Below, in pieces: positions 20,148 to 31,405 of a stretch of 54,471 nt of DNA. The position numbers and the translations under genes were made by a program. The notes under the pieces are model-generated. The model did not search any database, had not been told where the DNA came from, and saw nothing but the letters and a program-made list of their open reading frames with translations. How positions within the stretch are numbered: the stretch's first letter is position 1; every line of letters begins with the position of its first letter. Source of the stretch: Streptococcus mitis (GTDB taxonomy: Bacteria > Bacillota > Bacilli > Lactobacillales > Streptococcaceae); assembly GCF_009496285.1 (NCBI RefSeq), contig NZ_WIJK01000016.1, positions 1 through 54,471 on the forward strand, read 5' to 3'.

Positions 20148-20189
20148 TTAACTAGTAAATAGTTTATCTTTATTTAGAAAATATGTCAA
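20148..20189 (-). promoter_or_regulatory. adcAII promoter with AdcR operator
   Basis: On the minus strand: TTGACA (20189-20184), a 17-bp spacer and TAAACT (20166-20161), then TTTACTAGTTAA (20159-20148), 11 of 12 to the AdcR palindrome TTAACYRGTTAA. The operator lies at the expected transcription start, suiting repression when zinc is plentiful. A weaker half-match lies at 20125-20136. Confidence 0.82.
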
Positions 20190-20209
20190 GAATTTTTACA
20201 CAATTTCAT

Positions 20210-20246
20210 AAAAAAGAGAACAGAATCCATATTCTGCTCCCTTTTT
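20210..20246 (-). terminator. Terminator after phtD
   Basis: GGGAGCAGAAT and ATTCTGTTCTC pair around ATGG on the minus strand and are followed by six Ts. It separates the upstream pht gene from the adcAII promoter. Confidence 0.8.
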
Positions 20247-20268
20247 ATCTTCTATAATAGTTGTATAG

Positions 20269-22851
20269 TTACTTACTCTCCTTTAATAAGACTAATAACT
20301 TTTCAGCTTCTACCATAATAGTATTGTTGTCCTGAGAACCAAATAACAGGTTATTTTTTAATCCTGTGAGAGTTTCGTTGGCATTGGACTTAAGAATTGG
20401 ATCCTGAATCTTTTTAAGTAACTCTTCCGCCTCTCTCAGTTTTTCTTCAACCTTTTCAGTTTCAACCTGAGGTTCCTCTGGTTCCGATGGTGATTCTTCT
20501 TCTGATTCCTCTGGTTCTTTTAGTTTTGGAGATTCTGCTTTCTCATTTTTCGGTTTTTCTTCGCGAGGTTTTTCCTCCTCAATTTTTTCTGTCTGAGGTT
20601 TCTCCTCAGTTGGTTTCTCTGTTTGATTGTTAGCAGCTTGACTATTGTGGTTTCTTTGAACATGGTCGCTCGCATTACCCCAACCACTATCTGAATGCGG
20701 ACGTTCGTTTGGATGTTCGACATAATACTTCACAGTTTCAAATAGCTCTTCTAAAGTATACCCCTTAGGTGCCTCATAAAGACCTTCGTCAAACCACTCA
20801 AATTTGATGTTATGGTAATGGTCATAATGAGGTATAATCAAACTTCCATTTTTAACTTCCACAGTATGTTGGAGATTGTAAGGCATACGGTCAAGTGGTA
20901 CCTTCTTAGCTGCTTTTACTCGATTGTAAATCGCTTCTGCTCCCTTAGCCTCAGTATTTCCTGAACTTTGATGATTTGTTGAAGGAGGTGTCAAACCTTT
21001 CGCTTTAGCATAAGCTTGAGCTGCTGCTCTTTCAGCTTCAGACAAACTATCTTTCTTAATCCAATGACTGTGGCTCATATGCGGAGTTACATAGGCATCC
21101 CCCTCATCACTGGTGATATCACGGGGATCAAAGATATAGCCATCTTCTGTTGTATACTTGCCTGCCAACTTGGCTACTTGAATCTCATTATCTGTGTAAG
21201 TTATTTGTGCATTTGGTTTTCCTAAACGTTCTGGATGACGAATCGGCGCTAGAAAAGCAAGGATATCATCAACTAACTTGACTTTATCACTTGACTCATC
21301 GTTGAGACGTTCCAATAGTCTATCCAAAGCGTCAAAATCAGCTTGGCGCCCTTTATTGGAAATCAAATCTTGATGAACTGTTGCTAGTAAATCATAAACT
21401 TTGTTGTAAAATTTTTGATCACCAGATGCAAGATTGGTTTTCTTAGCTCCTAACTCATGAGACAAACTTTCTTGTTTGGTAAGTTTATTATCAATGGCTG
21501 CAACAGTTTCTGCTGAAAGTTCCTTGGCAAAAATATAACGCGAAATTCCATTCTCTTCGAAGACATAACCATCAACCACCTTTCGAATCGCCTGTTTTAC
21601 CAATTTTCCATCAATTGGATTGCTTGGACCTGGTTGAGGATTTGGTACAGGTTGTGGACTTGGTATTGGGGTAGGATCTGGAACAGGGATTGGATTTGGA
21701 AGACTTGGAGTCGGAATTGGTTTTAATTCTTTACCACCTGCAGTTGTATGATTTCCTTGATAATTTTCAGAAATCATTCTCGCAATCCTCTGCTCTAAAT
21801 CAGACATTTGAGAATAAGGGATAAAGTGGTAATGATCTCCGTGCGGCACTGCAACACCATTCGCAGTTTTTCTTGTAATTTGCGCTGGATCAAAGACAAG
21901 CCCATCTGATTCCACATGTCGTTGGCTGAGTGGCAAGGCATAAAGTTGTTTCAAAAGACTAGATACGTCTTCACTTGGACTTGCTTGATAACTATTATCC
22001 ACTTGTGGGCTAACACTTGGGATCCATATTCTAGTATTTGCCTCAACATTACTATGATTTGTTTGTCCATATGAACTACTATTCGATGACTCTGATGAGC
22101 TGCTAGAAGAATTTGTTGACGGTCGATACCCAACTGAGCTTGTTTGGCCACCTTTACCAGATAGGAAGGCTTGGGCCGCAGCAAGTTCGCTAGCTGATAA
22201 GTCACTTTTAGGAATATAATGGAAGTGATTGCCATGTGGAACGATGTAAGCATCGCCAGTATCCTCAATAATGTCACTTGCATTAAAAACATAGCCGTCA
22301 TCCGTTGTATAACGTCCCTGAGTCCTTGCTAAGGTAACTTCATTGCTAACTTTTGTTCCACTACCATGTCCGTGTTCTTGCTTCTGTCGATTGATCTCAT
22401 CCTTACTACGAATATTTTCTGCATGGGATGCATCTTTGAGGTATACATAATAACGACCATCAACCTTAATCACATAGCCACCCTTAATTTCATTGACAAT
22501 ATCTGAATCCTTCAACTGATAATTCGGATCTTTCATTAGCAATTCTTCACTGATGATAGCATCATAAGGAACCTTGCCATTATAGTAATGATAATGGTCC
22601 CCATGTGAAGTTACGTAGCCTTGATCCGTAATCTTGATGACAATCTGTTCAGCATTAATCCCCTCTCGCTGACTAACTTCATCTGGTGTCAGATTTTCAG
22701 TCTTAGTACTAGCCTGATTCCCTTCTATATAAGCCACACGATTAGACTCTTTGCTAGTCTGTACCGCTTGGAAACGCCCCAGTTCATAACTGGAAAGGCT
22801 TAAGGCTAAAAGAGCTACCGAACCAAGAACATATTTTTTATTGATTTTCAT
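20269..22851 (-). CDS. phtD: Histidine-triad protein, PhtD/PhtA/PhtB type, 860 residues
   Basis: The sequence closely follows pneumococcal PhtD along its length, including FEENGISRY, GKPNAQITYTDNEIQVAK and the region around IPHYDHYHNIKFEWF. Triads: HGDHYH, HGNHFH, HGDHYH, HMSHSH and HYDHYH. A proline-rich linker (PNPIPVPDPTPIPSPQPVP-like) lies near residue 390, and the C-terminal 120 residues are an acidic Glu/Lys-rich segment. At the position of the usual LxxC cysteine it has serine (LSLSSYELG), so lipid attachment is unlikely. Expression is probably zinc-repressed through the operators upstream. The ATG at 22851 overlaps the stop of an eight-codon upstream frame, so translation may be coupled. 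Confidence 0.9.
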   Translation of the reverse strand: MKINKKYVLGSVALLALSLSSYELGRFQAVQTSKESNRVAYIEGNQASTKTENLTPDEVSQREGINAEQIVIKITDQGYVTSHGDHYHYYNGKVPYDAIISEELLMKDPNYQLKDSDIVNEIKGGYVIKVDGRYYVYLKDASHAENIRSKDEINRQKQEHGHGSGTKVSNEVTLARTQGRYTTDDGYVFNASDIIEDTGDAYIVPHGNHFHYIPKSDLSASELAAAQAFLSGKGGQTSSVGYRPSTNSSSSSSESSNSSSYGQTNHSNVEANTRIWIPSVSPQVDNSYQASPSEDVSSLLKQLYALPLSQRHVESDGLVFDPAQITRKTANGVAVPHGDHYHFIPYSQMSDLEQRIARMISENYQGNHTTAGGKELKPIPTPSLPNPIPVPDPTPIPSPQPVPNPQPGPSNPIDGKLVKQAIRKVVDGYVFEENGISRYIFAKELSAETVAAIDNKLTKQESLSHELGAKKTNLASGDQKFYNKVYDLLATVHQDLISNKGRQADFDALDRLLERLNDESSDKVKLVDDILAFLAPIRHPERLGKPNAQITYTDNEIQVAKLAGKYTTEDGYIFDPRDITSDEGDAYVTPHMSHSHWIKKDSLSEAERAAAQAYAKAKGLTPPSTNHQSSGNTEAKGAEAIYNRVKAAKKVPLDRMPYNLQHTVEVKNGSLIIPHYDHYHNIKFEWFDEGLYEAPKGYTLEELFETVKYYVEHPNERPHSDSGWGNASDHVQRNHNSQAANNQTEKPTEEKPQTEKIEEEKPREEKPKNEKAESPKLKEPEESEEESPSEPEEPQVETEKVEEKLREAEELLKKIQDPILKSNANETLTGLKNNLLFGSQDNNTIMVEAEKLLVLLKESK

Positions 22852-22917
22852 CTAAACACACTTTCTATTTTCATTTATTCGTTAAAGAAGAACTACACTT
22901 TTTCCTAAAGGGCTTCC

Positions 22918-23079
22918 TTAACCGGTTAAATATCTATTTAGAAAAATAACTCACTTTTAAAACTCCTCCTTCTATTTTCTATTTATCAAACAAGATTTGA
23001 GCGAGTGAGTTACCTCTTTATGTACTTAACCAGTTATTTAACTAGTTAATAGTTTACTCCTATCACATAAATCTGTCAA
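22918..23079 (-). promoter_or_regulatory. phtD promoter with three AdcR boxes and a structured leader
   Basis: Promoter: TTGACA (23079-23074), a 17-bp spacer and TAAACT (23056-23051), the same layout as adcAII. AdcR boxes: TTAACTAGTTAA (23038-23049, perfect), TTAACCAGTTAT (23026-23037, 11 of 12) and TTAACCGGTTAA (22918-22929, perfect). Between them the leader can pair TAACTCACT (23012-23004) with AGTGAGTTA (22955-22947). AAGGAGGAG (22971-22963) precedes a GTG at 22954 that opens a six-codon frame ending at 22934. Confidence 0.8.
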
Positions 23080-23114
23080 GAATTTTTTTGACTTTCAGGT
23101 AAAATCTAGATAAA

Positions 23115-23153
23115 AAAGAGGAATATCCCCTAGTATGAGATAGATTCCTCTTT
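23115..23153 (-). terminator. Terminator at the end of the lac transcript
   Basis: AAAGAGGAAT and ATTCCTCTTT pair on the minus strand, and the right arm runs into a TTTTTT-rich stretch. It lies just after the 84-residue gene and before the pht promoter. Confidence 0.7.
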
Positions 23154-23161
23154 ATAATATT

Positions 23162-23416
23162 TTAGTGTTGAAATGGCATAAAATCCGAAACAAAGGAAAT
23201 GTTATCCTTATCTTCTGCGTTGACAAAATTTAAAAATAGCTTTTGAAATTCTTCAAATTCATAGTCTGAATGACAAATCCACTCCTTACCCGTCGAGACA
23301 TACCATTTTCCAAGACTTGCAAGTTGCTCCTTGGTCAAGGATGGTACATGAGAGCAATGTTCAAAGTTAATAATATAAACTTTTTCATAGATTGATTTGA
23401 TAAAATCTTTGAGCAT
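23162..23416 (-). CDS. Small hypothetical protein beside lacG
   Basis: The 84-residue product (MLKDFIKSIYEKVYIINFEH...) matches no family I recognise. It is soluble, without a signal or membrane segment, and has several aromatic residues. A GAGGAAAG ribosome site precedes the ATG. It lies 42 bp downstream of lacG with no terminator between, and a terminator follows it, so it is probably the last gene of the lac transcript. A small gene sits next to lacG in pneumococcus too, as I recall. Confidence 0.6.
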   Translation of the reverse strand: MLKDFIKSIYEKVYIINFEHCSHVPSLTKEQLASLGKWYVSTGKEWICHSDYEFEEFQKLFLNFVNAEDKDNISFVSDFMPFQH

Positions 23417-23458
23417 AAACTTTCCTCGCTTAAATTCTATACCTAATAACTAGTTGTA

Positions 23459-25078
<1,620 letters not shown>

Positions 25079-25081
<3 letters not shown>

Positions 25082-26770
25082 ATCGAATTGAGCTTGAACA
25101 AAGGCTAGAGCACCTTGTCCATCGCGTGTCAATTTAATGTACTGTGCACCTTCTGTCTTAGCAAGTTTGATACCTAATTTATCAGTTTCAGCTTTCATAT
25201 CCTCAAAGTTTGAAGCAACTTGTGGTGCTAAGATAACCAAATCAAACTCTGGTAGCATCTCACGGTGAGCTCCATAGCCACCAGCGGCTGCCTTAACAGG
25301 AACATTGTATTCTGCTGCTGCTTTGTTCAAGGCGTTGGCAAGAAGACCACTTGTTCCTCCACCTGCACAGAGAACGAGTACGTTGGTTTCTTCAGTGATT
25401 GTATTTTGTGCTGATTCTACTCCAGCTTTTTCAAGGATAGCATCAGCTTTAGCAGTGTTGAAGTTTGCTGCAACTTTTTCTTTTAATTCATCATTAGCTT
25501 TGCCTGAACGTTCTTCTTCAAGAATTTGTTCGTCATAAACCTTGAGGAATGGATAGTAGATAACAATATCTACTACGATTAACAATGCTGCAAGAGCAAA
25601 TGACAAGAACTGGAAGTTTGTACCAAGGACAATCCCCAAAGGTCCAGGAGTAACCCATGGAAGGTTGGCAGTAAATGAGTTCATGCCGAGAGTTTCGATA
25701 AAGAATTTGAAAATCCAAACGTTTGCAATTGGAGCAAAGATAAATGGAATAAAGAAGATTGGGTTCAAAACAAGTGGTGCACCAAACAGGATTGGTTCGT
25801 TTACACCGAAGAATGTAGGAACTACTGAAGCGCGTCCGATGGCACGGTTACGCTTAGACTTACACAACCACATAAACATGAATGGAACTACAAGAGTTGC
25901 TCCTGTACCACCCATAGTGACGATAAACATTTGTGTACCAGATGTAAGGATCTTATCAGCGTGCATACCTTGTTGAAGAAGGTTCAAGTTGACTTCGGCA
26001 TTTGCATAAGTGATCGCTGCAATGGCAGGTTCAACGATAGATGGGCCGTGAATACCGACAAACCAGAAGAAGGCAAAAGCACCAAAGATAATGGTAATAC
26101 CAAGATAACCGTCTGCTGCTGAGAATAATGGGGCAAAGAATTTACCAATTGATTCTGCAACGCTTGCACCAACAAATTGACGAGCGAGCAAGTCAAGAGC
26201 ATAAAGAGAAACAACTGAAAGCGTAAACGGAATAACGTCTTTAAAGACTTGTGAGATATTCGGTGGAACTTCGTCAGGCATGCGAATAGTAACGTTGTTC
26301 TTCACACAAACCTTATAGATAGCTACAGTTACAAAAGCTGCCAGGAAGGCTGAAAGCAACCCTTTTGTACCAAGGAAACCAGTTGCAAAGCCACCTTCAA
26401 TTGGATCAGCTGCCAACATCAATAATCCAACAATAGCCGCCAATAGCGTTGACATATAGTTGATTTGGTTGGTTTTTTCCATGCTACGGTTAACAGAGTC
26501 TGTTAATGATTTAGCAGTCGTACCAGCTAGCAAGACTGCTAGAATTCCCATAGAGTAGCTGTAAGGTTTCATCAAAAGTGCTACTACTTCATCAGACCAT
26601 TTAAAGCCCCAAGAGTTTGGAACAAAAGCAATCAAGATAAAAATACTTGAGAATAGAATGACTGGCATTCCTGCGATAAATCCATCCCGAATAGCACGAA
26701 GATAGATATTTCGAGATAGTTTTTCAAAGAAAGGCTTCCCTTTCTCGATATAGGCAATTAACTTATTCAT
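25079..26770 (-). CDS. lacE: Lactose-specific PTS enzyme IIBC
   Basis: Membrane transporter that imports and phosphorylates lactose. The N-terminal IIC part (about 1-410) has many membrane segments and the [15 protein letters not shown] and [15 protein letters not shown] substrate-site motifs. The C-terminal IIB domain has the phospho-cysteine C468 in [12 protein letters not shown]. The protein has 563 residues, close to other LacE proteins. The start overlaps the lacF stop by one base, so the two are translationally coupled. Confidence 0.95.
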
Positions 26771-27087
26771 TATTTAGCTCCTCTTTTATAAAGTTCGATT
26801 AAATGGTGCATCAAATCTTTTAGCAAGATTGTTGTCATCAGGTGATCTTGACCATGCATCATGGTCACGCTATAAGCCAAATCGTCACCAGCAGCTTCCT
26901 TGGTTAAAAGACTAGTTTGCGCGTGGTGTGCTTCAGCGATACAGCTACCAGCTTCCTCAACTAGGCTATCCGCTTTCGCGAAATCACCAGCTTCAGCAGC
27001 CTTCAAAGCTTCCAATAATTTTGAACGAGCATCACCTGCATAGGCAACAATCTCAAAACCTAACAATGTTACTTCTTCTCTATTCAT
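26770..27087 (-). CDS. lacF: Lactose-specific PTS enzyme IIA
   Basis: Small helical phosphocarrier that passes phosphate from HPr to LacE. The protein has 105 residues, with the phospho-histidine H78 in [10 protein letters not shown], the position known in staphylococcal and lactococcal LacF. It precedes lacE and follows lacT by 34 bp. Confidence 0.95.
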   Translation of the reverse strand: MNREEVTLLGFEIVAYAGDARSKLLEALKAAEAGDFAKADSLVEEAGSCIAEAHHAQTSLLTKEAAGDDLAYSVTMMHGQDHLMTTILLKDLMHHLIELYKRGAK

Positions 27088-27121
27088 GATAGATTTCTCC
27101 TTATATAATTTTTAGTAAATG

Positions 27122-27958
27122 TTATGACAATAAACGTTGGATGTGTAGAACAAGATAAACTCGTTCACTCTTGTAGAGGTCAAGACTAGTTTCCTGAGCA
27201 ATGACCTCATAAATTTTACTACCAATCTCGAATGCTTCTGGATAGGTATTCTTTATATGTTCTTCCATATCGAGCAAGGATTGATTATCATCGCGACTAC
27301 GATCCAGATAATCCAAAAAATAATTTAGATGAATCATAAAGCGGTCGTAAAAATTATTATTTTCAGGTGTTCGCTGGATTTTATAACTCTTCAAAACGCT
27401 TTCGACCCTCTTTAAAATTTCCTTTCTCTTATCAATTGACTCAACAACTTCGACTTCATTCTCACCTTCGGCATTTATGAAATGATAAGCGATACGAATG
27501 ATTTCGTCTTCAGGAAAATTTTCTGTCAGTTTTTGACGATAAATTTCAAAAGCTTCTTGTGCAATTTGAAAAGCGATAGGATATTTGGCAGAAATGTCAG
27601 GTAAGTTACTATCCTTATAGCGTCCTTGGCTAATAGCCTGATAAGAACAATAGATATGGTCTGTCAGAGTGACGTATAAATACTCTTGGACAGGATATTG
27701 ATATTTTTTAGAAAGATTATCAATAATCTCATAAGTGACCGTAATAAAATCAAGCGGTACATCCTTGAGAAGAGCCATAAAGTTTTCTCGCGACTCTTCT
27801 GTTTTCATCCGAAAAACTTTTTCAACCTGATCCTCAGAAATCAAATCTCCCTTCTTCTTACCGAATGAAATACCCTTACCAATTACGATCAACTCCTCTC
27901 CCTTGCTATTTCGCACGAGAGAAACATTGTTATTCATTGGATTTAATATCCGATACAT
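27122..27958 (-). CDS. lacT: BglG-family transcription antiterminator LacT
   Basis: RNA-binding antiterminator. CAT domain 1-55 (MYRILNPMNNNVSLVR), followed by two PRD domains. Candidate phospho-histidines are H101 (TLTDHIYCS), the His of IRIAYHFINAEGE, that of FMIHLNYF and H273 (YLVLHIQ). It should let transcription pass the leader terminator at 28004-28051 when the lactose PTS is active. It is the first gene behind that leader, so it controls its own synthesis together with lacF, lacE and lacG. Confidence 0.93.
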   Translation of the reverse strand: MYRILNPMNNNVSLVRNSKGEELIVIGKGISFGKKKGDLISEDQVEKVFRMKTEESRENFMALLKDVPLDFITVTYEIIDNLSKKYQYPVQEYLYVTLTDHIYCSYQAISQGRYKDSNLPDISAKYPIAFQIAQEAFEIYRQKLTENFPEDEIIRIAYHFINAEGENEVEVVESIDKRKEILKRVESVLKSYKIQRTPENNNFYDRFMIHLNYFLDYLDRSRDDNQSLLDMEEHIKNTYPEAFEIGSKIYEVIAQETSLDLYKSERVYLVLHIQRLLS

Positions 27959-28003
27959 GGCAACCTCCTTGCCCTATTATTTAAGTTTTGTGAGCATAAA
28001 AAA

Positions 28004-28075
28004 TGACCACAAATGAGTTCAGAAAATATACCTCTGAGTCATCTGTGATCATGCCTAATATTACTTAGTAACACT
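28004..28075 (-). promoter_or_regulatory. LacT-responsive antitermination leader (RAT and terminator)
   Basis: The terminator pairs ATGATCACAGATGACTCAG with its complement ending TTTGTGGTCAT, followed by six Ts (28003-27998). Just before and overlapping its left arm is GTTACTAAGTAATATTAGGC (28071-28052), continuing ATGATCA. This resembles known RAT sites by the GTTACT...AGGCA pattern. Binding of LacT would block the terminator. The minus transcript enters from 28093. Confidence 0.75.
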
Positions 28076-28099
28076 CACTTTGTATTAACTTGTAACTTA

Positions 28100-28136
28100 A
28101 GTATAGCACAAGATTTTTATTTTGTAAACCTTTACA
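28100..28136 (-). promoter_or_regulatory. Promoter of lacTFEG with cre-like site
   Basis: TTTACA (28128-28123), a 17-bp spacer and TATACT (28105-28100). TGTAAAGGTTTACA (28136-28123), a palindrome with one mismatch to the cre consensus, overlaps the -35, so CcpA could block this promoter when glucose is present. Confidence 0.75.
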
Positions 28137-28191
28137 TACAACTTTTTTAAAAGTTTTTTAGCTAGGTTTTAGGACATAAAAGGGGGGAAAT

Positions 28192-29172
28192 TTAGACACG
28201 TTCAGTCCAAGAAGTAGCTGTTGTTTGAAGAACCTTATTAAGTTCATCGATGTTTTCAAATCCAGTTGTACGAAGCCATTCGCGAGCTGCTACTTCACCG
28301 TCTTTGATGTAAGCTTCAACTGATCCAGCCCATGTTGCACGTCCACAAAGAACACCATTGAAGTTTGCGCCTGATTCGTGGGCAAAGACAAGAGTTTCTT
28401 GGAAGAGTTTAGCTGATACACCTGCACTCAAGTAGATGTAAGGAAGGTTAGTAGCTTCGTCTTGGGCTTTGAAGAAGGCTGCAGCTTCTTCACGTGTATG
28501 AACGATTTCACCATCGCCAAATCCTTCAACGTATTTCACGTTAACTGGAACTTCTACTTTCAAGACATCGATGTTGAAGCGTGGGTCTGAGAAGACCTTC
28601 ATAGCACCGATAACCTTGTGTGGTTTTACTTTTGCGTATTCTGCAGAACCTGCGTCAGCAATCTTTTCATCGTAGGCAAGGATTTCAAGGAAGAATGGAA
28701 TGTCTTCAGCCACACACTCAGAACCAATACGTTCAATGTAGGCTTGTTTTTGTTGGTTGAGCTCATCAGAGCTATCTACATCATAGTAAAGCAAGAACTT
28801 AACAGCATCTGCACCTTGTTCTTTGATGCGTTTTGCAGACCAAACATCCAAGCAGTCTGGCAAACGTTTTGTGCTTGTTGTGTCGTAACCTGTTTTTTCA
28901 TAAGCAAGGAGAAGACCAGCTTTTTCATCAAGAGCTTTTGTAGCAGGAAGACCATATTCAGGGTCAAGGAGCATTGATGAAGCGTATTTAGTCAATTCAT
29001 CTGCTACCAATACTTTAAGTTCTTCCATTTGAGCTACCGTTGGCTCTTCTGTCTGGTATTGAGCCATGAGGCGTTTCAAAGCACCACGTTGGTCAAAAGC
29101 AAGAGCTGAGATGATACCATTCTCATCAGAGAGTTTTTCCAAACATGCACGTTTATTTTCTGTTAAAACCAT
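28192..29172 (-). CDS. lacD: Tagatose 1,6-bisphosphate aldolase
   Basis: Cleaves tagatose 1,6-bisphosphate to dihydroxyacetone phosphate and glyceraldehyde 3-phosphate. The 326-residue class I aldolase has [13 protein letters not shown] at the N-terminus, [10 protein letters not shown] (Schiff-base lysine region), EILAYDEK and [12 protein letters not shown]. It lies one base downstream of the lacC stop. In S. pyogenes a LacD paralogue also has a regulatory role, which cannot be judged here. Confidence 0.96.
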   Translation of the reverse strand: MVLTENKRACLEKLSDENGIISALAFDQRGALKRLMAQYQTEEPTVAQMEELKVLVADELTKYASSMLLDPEYGLPATKALDEKAGLLLAYEKTGYDTTSTKRLPDCLDVWSAKRIKEQGADAVKFLLYYDVDSSDELNQQKQAYIERIGSECVAEDIPFFLEILAYDEKIADAGSAEYAKVKPHKVIGAMKVFSDPRFNIDVLKVEVPVNVKYVEGFGDGEIVHTREEAAAFFKAQDEATNLPYIYLSAGVSAKLFQETLVFAHESGANFNGVLCGRATWAGSVEAYIKDGEVAAREWLRTTGFENIDELNKVLQTTATSWTERV

Positions 29173-29173
29173 T

Positions 29174-30103
29174 TTATACCTCTTTCACTACTAGTTGGTC
29201 ATATAGGCCTTGATAGTTAGCCATATTGACATGACCGGTCATTTTTTCTTGAGCATTTAGCATACCAAGGACATTCGCCTTGGTCAGTAATTCTTGATCA
29301 GATTCTTTATGGAACAATCCTGATGCAATACCTGCAACGGTTGAATCACCTGACCCAACTGGGTTTACAACTTGGATTTTTGGAATATCTACTTTATAGA
29401 AAGTATCCCCGTGTTTTGCAAAGGCACCATTAGCACCTAAGGAAACGATGATCCACTCAATTCCTTCAAATAGGGGTTCTTGTAGAACTTCTTTTAATTC
29501 ATCCAAGTCTTTAGAAATTTCTCTACCCAAAAGTTGAGACAATTCTTCATTATTTGGTTTGATGACTGTTGGTTTATGTGGAGATTCAAGAACCGCCTGA
29601 AGTGCAGCTCCTGAACAGTCCAAGACAACAGGTTTACCAGCTTGGTTAGCAAGTTCAACTAGACTAGCATAATAGTCAACAGGAAGTCCTGCTGGTAGAC
29701 TACCTGAAATAGCTACTACCTCTACAGTCTCTAAAAGTTTCTTGAAATGAGCCAAGAAATCTTGACCTTCTTGTTCTTGAACTTTAGGACCTTTTTCTAG
29801 GATTTCTGTTTGGTTTTCTCCATGTAGAATTGCGATACAGTTACGAGTTTCTCCTTGGATAGAGAAGAAACGTTTAGAAACTTGATCATCAATATTTTCT
29901 ACTAAAAAATCACCTAGTTTACCACCAACAAGTCCAGTTGCGACTACAGAATCACCAAATTCTGATAGAACTCGTGTAACATTGAGACCTTTACCACCCG
30001 CTGTTTTTGTAACATCGACAACACGGTTGACAGTATCAATTTTCAATTCATCCAAAGGATAGGAAATATCAATGGATGGGTTCATTGTGACTGTTAAAAT
30101 CAT
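29174..30103 (-). CDS. lacC: Tagatose-6-phosphate kinase
   Basis: PfkB-family kinase of the tagatose pathway. The 309 residues include [13 protein letters not shown] (PfkB signature 1, about 35-47), [14 protein letters not shown] with the catalytic Asp near 254, and VVALSGSLPAG-type motif [12 protein letters not shown]. Between lacB and lacD in the standard order. Confidence 0.95.
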   Translation of the reverse strand: MILTVTMNPSIDISYPLDELKIDTVNRVVDVTKTAGGKGLNVTRVLSEFGDSVVATGLVGGKLGDFLVENIDDQVSKRFFSIQGETRNCIAILHGENQTEILEKGPKVQEQEGQDFLAHFKKLLETVEVVAISGSLPAGLPVDYYASLVELANQAGKPVVLDCSGAALQAVLESPHKPTVIKPNNEELSQLLGREISKDLDELKEVLQEPLFEGIEWIIVSLGANGAFAKHGDTFYKVDIPKIQVVNPVGSGDSTVAGIASGLFHKESDQELLTKANVLGMLNAQEKMTGHVNMANYQGLYDQLVVKEV

Positions 30104-30113
30104 GAGTCACCTC

Positions 30114-30629
30114 TTAGTCGTGGTATTCACCGCGATCCCATTTTTCAAGGAACTCTGTAAAGAAGTTGGCATCTGTTTGATGATCGTTATGAGTTTCAAC
30201 GTGTTGGATTTTAGCGATCAATTTTTTATTTTCTTCAGATGGTTTGTATTCAGCGTTGATGAAAGCTTCAATGATATCGCACATAAGCAATTCACCAGTG
30301 ATTTTACCACCAAATCCGATAACGTTGGCATTCAATTGTTCTTTAGCGTAAAGAGCTGTTGTCATATCACGAACCAAAGCAGAACGAACACCTGGAACTT
30401 TGTTAACAGCGTTATTGATACCTACACCAGTACCACAGATACATACACCAAGATCAGCTTGGCCACTAACTACTGCTTCACCAACTTTTTTACCAAAGAT
30501 TGGGTAGTGAGTACGAGCGTGGTCATAAGTACCAAAGTCGATGACTTCATGTCCTTTTGATTTCAAAAATTCTGAAACCGCCATTTTTTCATTTGTTACG
30601 ATGTGGTCACATCCAATTGCAATTCTCAT
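30114..30629 (-). CDS. lacB: Galactose-6-phosphate isomerase subunit LacB
   Basis: Forms with LacA the isomerase that turns galactose 6-phosphate into tagatose 6-phosphate. RpiB/LacAB fold: [35 protein letters not shown] and the Arg-rich [10 protein letters not shown]. The protein has 171 residues, the normal LacB length. It is separated from lacA by 148 bp that contain a palindromic element. Confidence 0.96.
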   Translation of the reverse strand: MRIAIGCDHIVTNEKMAVSEFLKSKGHEVIDFGTYDHARTHYPIFGKKVGEAVVSGQADLGVCICGTGVGINNAVNKVPGVRSALVRDMTTALYAKEQLNANVIGFGGKITGELLMCDIIEAFINAEYKPSEENKKLIAKIQHVETHNDHQTDANFFTEFLEKWDRGEYHD

Positions 30630-30677
30630 TAGTTATTCCCTCCGATTAATTATATAAATCTAATATCATTTATCCTT

Positions 30678-30776
30678 ACTCAAGAAAAATCAAGATTAGC
30701 TTAGGAAGCGAGCTGCGAGCATAACTGAGGTTAGCTAAAGTGAGCTGACGACAGATTATCTTGATTTTTGAAGAGT
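30678..30776. repeat. BOX-like or MITE-like element between lacA and lacB
   Basis: The ends ACTCAAGAAAAATCAAGAT and ATCTTGATTTTTGAAGAGT are imperfect inverted repeats (about 16 of 19). They resemble the outer ends of the BOX element at 13466-13610, but the CGGCAAGGCGACG core of boxA is missing. The inner part has weak likeness to boxB/boxC (GGAAGC...GAGGTT...GCTGACGACAG). It sits between two genes of one operon, touching the lacA stop, so it is transcribed with them. Confidence 0.6.
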
Positions 30777-30777
30777 A

Positions 30778-31203
30778 TTAGCACATTTTGTTCAACATGT
30801 CGACACGAATCTGGTGACGACCACCGTCATACTTGCCATTTACAAAGCCTTTAGCGATGTTTTTAGCCAATTCGTCACCAACAAGTTGAGCACCCATAGT
30901 AATCATACGTGAGTTGTTGTGACCACGAGTCATATAAGCTGAACGTTCGTCAGATACTTCTGCAGCAACCATTCCTTTGATTTTGGTTGCAACCATAAAT
31001 GGACCTGCACCATAAGCGTCAATGACAATACCAAGGTTTTGTTCTTCTTTTTTAACTTCTTCAGCAACTGCAAGAGTTACATCAACGAAGTCTTGACCTT
31101 CAGCTGTAACATCCATAACGTGGAAGTTTTCTTTTTCCAAGAAATCTTTAACGACTTCTTTCAATCTCAAACCTGCAGCATCTGCACCAATAACAATAGA
31201 CAT
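30778..31203 (-). CDS. lacA: Galactose-6-phosphate isomerase subunit LacA
   Basis: Partner of LacB. The 141-residue product has the RpiB/LacAB fold: [38 protein letters not shown] and [14 protein letters not shown]. It is the first gene of lacABCD, with a roughly 200-nt leader from the promoter at 31406-31434. Confidence 0.95.
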   Translation of the reverse strand: MSIVIGADAAGLRLKEVVKDFLEKENFHVMDVTAEGQDFVDVTLAVAEEVKKEEQNLGIVIDAYGAGPFMVATKIKGMVAAEVSDERSAYMTRGHNNSRMITMGAQLVGDELAKNIAKGFVNGKYDGGRHQIRVDMLNKMC

Positions 31204-31405
31204 ATTGTATACTCCTTTTTTATAATAGACCAGTAAAATTATTTTGGTTCTGGAAAGAAAATGACCATCACCAAATAGTTACTAGTAGTTTTTGTTGACA
31301 ATTTTAGATTAAGAATGAATCATCTATTCACTCTTAGTAACTTCTCCTTGGAGAAATTGGAAGAATAACTTGTCAAAACAAACACAAATTGTTCTTTATA
31401 AACAT

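Noticed and set aside
20520..20723. Lys/Arg-rich minus-strand frame inside phtD
   Set aside because: It is a frame-shifted reading of the Glu/Lys-rich C-terminus.
31240..31380. lacA leader considered as a second LacT target because of GTTACTAAG
   Set aside because: The short match lacks the AGGCA part and there is no terminator overlapping it.
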